A stretch of 64,000 nt of DNA from Bacteroidota bacterium (GTDB lineage Bacteria; Bacteroidota; Ignavibacteria; Palsa-1295): NCBI GenBank assembly GCA_030706745.1, contig JAUZNX010000001.1, forward strand, positions 1-64,000. Direction: 5' to 3'. Each line of letters starts with the position of its first letter. Position 1 is the first letter of the stretch. This document shows, piece after piece, positions 60,204-64,000 of this stretch. Position numbers and translations under genes: made by a program. Under the pieces are notes generated by a model. It searched no databases and was not told the origin of the DNA. It saw only the letters and a program-made list of their open reading frames with translations.

Positions 60204-60881
60204 ATGAAAAAAACAGCACTTGCCTCGCTCCTAACACTCCTGGTTATGTCCCCATTGGTCCGCGCCCAGGCGCCGTTCGAAGGGACTGCCACATGGTCTC
60301 TCTCCATCCCCCAAATGGACGATGAGAAGCATGAGATGACGATCAACATGAAGGCGGACAAGGTCGAGACAGATCTCGATCTTGGCGCGCAAGGTGGGAT
60401 CAAAACGTATCTCGACCGCGCGAACAAGAAAGTGTACATTGTCATGTCGGCGATGAAATCCGGCATGGTGATGGATATGCCGAACGACTCGGTCATCAAA
60501 TCGAAGACGGAAGATATCGAAGTGAAGTCGACGGGCCAGAAGGAGACGGTTGCTGGCCACATCGCCGAAGAGTATCAGATCCACGCGAAGTCCGGCGAAA
60601 TCTCGATGTGGATGAGTGCTGATTTTCCGCAGAATGTTCGCGATGCATTCCATCGCGCAATGGGCGCGCAACACCAGGATCCGGCAGCGAGCCACGCGAT
60701 GGAGCAACTTGCAGCGAAGGGTCTGGTACCAGTGAAGATGGTCGTCAAGAACGGTGGCGAAATCGCAGCCGCGATGGAGCTCGTGAAGCTGGAGCCGAAG
60801 AAGCTCGACGACAGCGTCTTCGAGACTCCGAAAGACATCAAGTTCAGTCCGATGCCAACAGGCATGCACGGGATGAATTGA
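60204..60881 (+). CDS. DUF4412 secreted protein
   Basis: The protein has 225 residues from MKKTALASLLTLLVMSPLVRAQ (signal peptide). It matches the DUF4412 plan: FEGTATWSLSIP, MNMKADKVETDLD, TYLDRANKKVYIVM, VAGHIAEEYQIHAKSGEISMWMSADF and VVKNGGEIAAAMELVKLEPKKLDDSVFETP. It is a periplasmic or outer-membrane-associated protein of unknown function, possibly lipid- or ligand-binding. Its last codon and stop (AAT TGA) lie in the first unit of a heptamer array. Confidence 0.85.
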   Translation: MKKTALASLLTLLVMSPLVRAQAPFEGTATWSLSIPQMDDEKHEMTINMKADKVETDLDLGAQGGIKTYLDRANKKVYIVMSAMKSGMVMDMPNDSVIKSKTEDIEVKSTGQKETVAGHIAEEYQIHAKSGEISMWMSADFPQNVRDAFHRAMGAQHQDPAASHAMEQLAAKGLVPVKMVVKNGGEIAAAMELVKLEPKKLDDSVFETPKDIKFSPMPTGMHGMN

Positions 60882-60980
60882 ATGACAAATTACAGATGAC
60901 GAATGACAAATGAAGTGTGTTTGATGAGAGCAATGGATTACCGCAATTCGTCACTCGTCATTCGTCATTCGTAATTGTTT
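60876..60980. repeat. 105-bp heptamer inverted-repeat array between the DUF4412 and MFS genes
   Basis: Fifteen in-phase 7-mers: GAATTGA, ATGACAA, ATTACAG, ATGACGA, ATGACAA on the left; AATTCGT, CACTCGT, CATTCGT (twice), AATTGTT on the right, as inverted copies. The left end contains the upstream stop; the right end contains the downstream TTG start, preceded in frame by TAA. Confidence 0.95.
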
Positions 60981-62162
60981 AAGAACAAGGCTCTCCTGCC
61001 GATCGCGGTCGTCATTTTTATCGACCTGCTCGGCTTCACGATCATCCTTCCTCTGCTGCCGTTTTACGCGACCTCGTTTGGGGCATCGCCGGAAACGATT
61101 GGCTATCTCGTTGCGAGCTATTCGGTCTGCCAGTTTTTTGCAGGGCCGGTGCTGGGTGGATTGAGCGACCGCTTTGGGCGGCGACCGTTGCTGATCTACT
61201 CGCAGCTTGGCTCGATGGCAGGCTTTATCCTGCTGGCTTTTGCGAACTCGCTGCCGATTCTGTTTCTATCGAGAATCATCGATGGGATTAGTGGTGGCAA
61301 CGTAACGATTGCCTCGGCTTATATCGCAGACGTCACAGAACCAAAGGAGCGCTCCGGCGCCATGGCGATCATCGGCATCGGGTTTGGGATGGGCTTCGTC
61401 GTCGGGATGCCGCTTGGCGGAATGCTGGCGCAGCATTATGGCTATGCAGTCCCGGCGTTTGTGGCAGCGGGATTCGCACTATCAAGCACGCTTCTCAGCA
61501 CGTTTTATCTGAAGGAGCACCATCATGTTCGTGACGATAGCGTGATTTTCGGCTGGCACTACTACACGAGGATCTTCGAGTACCTTCGCATTCCGAATCT
61601 TCGAACGTTGCTCCTCACGTTTCTTTTCTTCGTCCTGCCGTTTTCGCTGTTTATGTCGATGTTCTCATTGTTCGCGATGCTGAAGCTGCAGTTTACTCCG
61701 GAGGATATTGGTCTCTTCATGGGATTCGTCGGCGTGCTTGGCGTACTGTGGCAGGGCGGTGTAATCCGACCATTGGTCCGGAAGCTGGGCGAACTGACCT
61801 GTCTTCGGATTGGACTTGCAGCAATGGTCGTTGGCTTGCTGGGGCTTGCCGTTGCGCAGACGATACCCGTCTTAGCCAGTGTCGCGGTTTTATTATCCTT
61901 TGGAACGGGCATTACGCGGCCCACGATCTCAAGCCTCATCACACAATATGCGCCACCAACACGCAAGGGCGGGGCGCTCGGAGTTTCTTCATCGCTCGAA
62001 AGTTTTTCGAGAGCGATCACACCGATCCTGGGTGGCTGGATCATCGGCGGGCTGCATCCGAATTACATTGGTTACATCGGTGCGCTGATGGCGGCTGTTG
62101 CGGTATTTTTCTCGATGCGGGTGCATTACGATAGCCGTGATCTGGCGAAGGCTACTCCTTAA
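60975..62162 (+). CDS. MFS transporter (TetA-like drug:H+ antiporter family)
   Basis: This 395-residue integral membrane protein has about 12 transmembrane helices. Landmarks are VVIFIDLLGFTIILPLLPFYA, the motif-A loop GGLSDRFGRRPLL between helices 2 and 3, and SRIIDGISGGNVTIASAYIADVT. The fold and motif place it with TetA/multidrug MFS exporters; the substrate is unknown. The start is the TTG in the heptamer array (TAA-TTG-TTT). Its 3' end overlaps the convergent YCF48 gene by 11 bases. Confidence 0.93.
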   Translation: MFKNKALLPIAVVIFIDLLGFTIILPLLPFYATSFGASPETIGYLVASYSVCQFFAGPVLGGLSDRFGRRPLLIYSQLGSMAGFILLAFANSLPILFLSRIIDGISGGNVTIASAYIADVTEPKERSGAMAIIGIGFGMGFVVGMPLGGMLAQHYGYAVPAFVAAGFALSSTLLSTFYLKEHHHVRDDSVIFGWHYYTRIFEYLRIPNLRTLLLTFLFFVLPFSLFMSMFSLFAMLKLQFTPEDIGLFMGFVGVLGVLWQGGVIRPLVRKLGELTCLRIGLAAMVVGLLGLAVAQTIPVLASVAVLLSFGTGITRPTISSLITQYAPPTRKGGALGVSSSLESFSRAITPILGGWIIGGLHPNYIGYIGALMAAVAVFFSMRVHYDSRDLAKATP

Positions 62163-63345
62163 CAAACTGCGAGCGGCAATGACCATCGCTGATGGAATAA
62201 ACTCCTTGCGGAAGTTTGCTCACATCTATAGTGCCATCGCCGGACATAGCACGCATACAAGTCCGCCCAAGCAAGTCCGTGATGACAATGTCATTCGAGG
62301 TGGATTCGATGTGCAATTGGCCGGTTGTGGGATTTGGATAGATTTGGAATTGACTGGAAACTGTCTGTGCCTCGGTAACTGCGCTCGTTGTGATCATCTC
62401 CGATAGCGGCCTTCGACAAACTTGAGCTTCGTAAATTCCTGCAAAAAGGAATGTGTTATTCGCAGCAAGTGAATAGACGTCAATGTGTGAGCTTGGGGCA
62501 CCAGCGGCAGGTAGGCCAGTACCAACCGCCACCCAACTTGCGCCATTGCTTGTACTGAGAAATACGCCGTTTTCAGTTCCAGCAAAAACATTTGTGCCGC
62601 TTGCAGCAAGCGCATAGACAAAATAAGCGTCACTTAGGCCACTGCTGACCGAAGTCCATCTTGTGCCTTCGTTAGTCGAAACAAACACATCCCGACCGGT
62701 ACTTGCATAGATGGTTGTGCCGCTTGCCGCGAGGGCGATGACAGTAGAGTCTGTTAAGCCATTATTCACTTTGGTCCAGCTTGCGCCGCTGTCAGTCGAA
62801 AGAAGAACTCCTCTGCTGGACCCCGCGAAGACATTCGTGCCGCTCACAGCAAATGATTCTACATCATTATCGTTGTTAACCGCTGACCAGCTTGTCCCGT
62901 AGTTCGTTGAGAGATAAATGGTTGGGGTAGCAGCAAAGAGATTTGTGCCGATCACAGCGAGGGCATAAACATAAGTGTTAGTCAAGCCCGTCGGTGTCCA
63001 GCTTGCGCCGCTGTCGGAAGAACGAAAAACACCTCCTCCACTATCGGCACGGCCACCAATCCCTGCAAAGAGATGCGTACCAATTGTAGCAATAGCAAGG
63101 ACAGATGTGCTTGGCAGACCTTTATTGACCCCATTCCACTCGGCCCAGCTTGTGCCGTTGTCGCTTGAGTGAAAAAATCCGCCATAAGCGGTTCCGGAAA
63201 ACAGGTTTGTCCCGTTCACGGAAAGGGCATCGGTAACCCCTGCATCGGACGGGACACTCAGCTCCGTCCATTGAGCGTTCGCGCGCTGTGAGGCAAAAGA
63301 GGTAAGTGTAATAATCGAAGCAATTATCAAGAGTTTCCGTTTCAT
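62152..63345 (-). CDS. Secreted YCF48/BNR-like repeat protein with T9SS sorting domain
   Basis: The protein has 397 residues from MKRKLLIIASIITLTSFASQ (signal peptide ending ANAQW). At least seven repeats of about 45 residues follow the pattern GTNLFAGT..GVFLSTDNGASWT: examples are FHSSDNGTSW, FRSSDSGASWT, YLSTNYGTSWS, LLSTDSGASWT, FVSTNEGTRWT and FLSTSNGASW. They are predicted to fold as a beta-propeller. The last about 75 residues (FQIYPNPTTGQLHIES ... LPQGVYSISDG) are a T9SS sorting domain. The start of the frame is open 18 codons further up, but the ATG at 63345 gives the good signal peptide. Confidence 0.9.
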   Translation of the reverse strand: MKRKLLIIASIITLTSFASQRANAQWTELSVPSDAGVTDALSVNGTNLFSGTAYGGFFHSSDNGTSWAEWNGVNKGLPSTSVLAIATIGTHLFAGIGGRADSGGGVFRSSDSGASWTPTGLTNTYVYALAVIGTNLFAATPTIYLSTNYGTSWSAVNNDNDVESFAVSGTNVFAGSSRGVLLSTDSGASWTKVNNGLTDSTVIALAASGTTIYASTGRDVFVSTNEGTRWTSVSSGLSDAYFVYALAASGTNVFAGTENGVFLSTSNGASWVAVGTGLPAAGAPSSHIDVYSLAANNTFLFAGIYEAQVCRRPLSEMITTSAVTEAQTVSSQFQIYPNPTTGQLHIESTSNDIVITDLLGRTCMRAMSGDGTIDVSKLPQGVYSISDGHCRSQFVKE

Positions 63346-63470
63346 GGCAAACTGACTGTAGTTAATCAATATATAAACCTGTGGGGCGATAGGCTTCATT
63401 AATACACAACCACTATCGCCATAGTGCCCAACTTTGGCTACTCAATCAATACGGATGTACTCAAAGCCAG

Positions 63471-63941
63471 CTAATCATACTCGACTTGTGCGACGGCATA
63501 CGCGGCAACGCCTTCCTCCCGGCCGACAAAGCCGAGCCGTTCGCTGGTTGTCGCTTTGACGGAAACGCGTTTGACGTCGAGCGAGAGTGCCTGTGCGATC
63601 CGCTCGCGCATGGCTTCGATATGAGGACGAAGCCGGGGCGCTTCAAGCACAACGGTCGCATCGACATTGACAATGTGCGCTTCCTGATGTCGAAGAATAT
63701 GAAAGACGCGCGAGAGCATTGCAATGGAATCAGCACCACGCCATTCTTCTTTAGTATCGGGGAAATGTAAACCGATATCGCCGAGCGCGAGCGAGCCGAG
63801 TAGCGCATCCATGATCGCATGAACGAGCACATCGCCGTCAGAGTGCGCAATCGTGCCCAACCGAGATTCGAAAGTGACGCCGCCTAAGACGAGTGTCTCG
63901 CCTTCGGCTAACCGGTGAACGTCATATCCGAAGCCGATCAT
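63471..63941 (-). CDS. ispF: 2-C-methyl-D-erythritol 2,4-cyclodiphosphate synthase
   Basis: It catalyses the fifth step of the MEP isoprenoid pathway. The 156 residues have the zinc-site DVHRL, the family signature HSDGDVLVHAIMDALLGSLALGDIGLHFPD, and the C-terminal VSVKATTSERLGFVGREEGVAAYAV. It overlaps by 3 bases the stop codon of an upstream gene that continues past the right edge. Confidence 0.97.
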   Translation of the reverse strand: MIGFGYDVHRLAEGETLVLGGVTFESRLGTIAHSDGDVLVHAIMDALLGSLALGDIGLHFPDTKEEWRGADSIAMLSRVFHILRHQEAHIVNVDATVVLEAPRLRPHIEAMRERIAQALSLDVKRVSVKATTSERLGFVGREEGVAAYAVAQVEYD

Positions 63942-64000
63942 CCTTCCTTCGTTTCGCTGGCAATCTCGTTTTGGGATTCGTCGAATTCCCGCTTGCAGTT
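63938..64000 (-). CDS. 3' end of an unidentified gene upstream of ispF, partial
   Basis: An open frame from the right edge ends in NEIASETKEG and a TGA overlapping the ispF ATG (ATGA). ispD is a common upstream neighbour of ispF, but 20 residues are too few to identify this. Confidence 0.5.
   Translation of the reverse strand, partial: NCKREFDESQNEIASETKEG

Noticed and set aside
60876-60980. Heptamer arrays as CRISPR arrays
   Set aside because: The period is 7 with no spacers and degenerate units; no cas genes are present.

Overview
The window suggests a free-living bacterium of the Bacteroidota/Chlorobi/Kapabacteria neighbourhood. Three things point there: long secreted proteins with choice-of-anchor-D-type modules and type IX secretion (T9SS) C-terminal sorting domains; kinetochore-free YCF48/BNR-type secreted repeat proteins; and Bacteroidota-style promoters (TTTG, about 20-22 bp, TAnnTTTG) upstream of several of these genes. 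The lineage is inferred from gene content only. No rRNA, tRNA, CRISPR array, prophage or complete insertion sequence was seen.

Layout. 1-10.5 kb: three large minus-strand cell-surface proteins, the first two tandem paralogues, the first cut by the left edge. 10.6-15.2 kb: isoprenoid and folate genes (pabA-xseB-dxs leftwards, pabB-pabC rightwards). 15.2-18.8 kb: repeat-rich DNA, a frameshifted membrane-protein gene, a YCF48 protein and a lone antitoxin remnant. 18.8-24 kb: a GalT-like protein, two small envelope or stress proteins, trmD, then a patchwork of toxin-antitoxin (TA) genes and gene fragments ending in a sigma factor with a 14-base G/C run. 24-29 kb: secreted proteins, including a T9SS metalloprotease and a penicillin-acylase-family enzyme. 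29-40 kb: ribonuclease E/G, the oxidative pentose phosphate set gnd-zwf-pgl, dnaE and trxA. 40-44 kb: two tatA-type genes, purSQ, and psd-pssA for phosphatidylethanolamine. 44-53 kb: a peptide-binding lipoprotein, kdsB, a class V aminotransferase, an ankyrin pseudogene, a MazF module, a DUF58 protein and hisC. 53-64 kb: cysteine desulfurase, acetyltransferase, Ppx/GppA, prmA, an M28 peptidase, more YCF48 proteins, an MFS transporter and ispF.

Two patterns stand out. First, a dispersed family of period-7 tandem arrays, often folded as inverted repeats, lies flush against genes. The arrays supply the TTG start codons of kdsB and the MFS gene, the stop codons of pgl, purQ and the DUF4412 gene, the hydrophobic core of a lipoprotein signal peptide, and an exact 84-base (12 heptamer = 28 codon) in-frame insertion in dxs. 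Heptamer repeats are well known from filamentous cyanobacteria; this use at and inside coding sequences looks unusual. Second, TA modules or other cargo lie between a housekeeping gene and a diverged fragment of that same gene's end (trmD 5' end, DUF58 3' end, possibly pabC 3' end). In several other loci the antitoxin-like gene survives while the toxin is cut to a stub.
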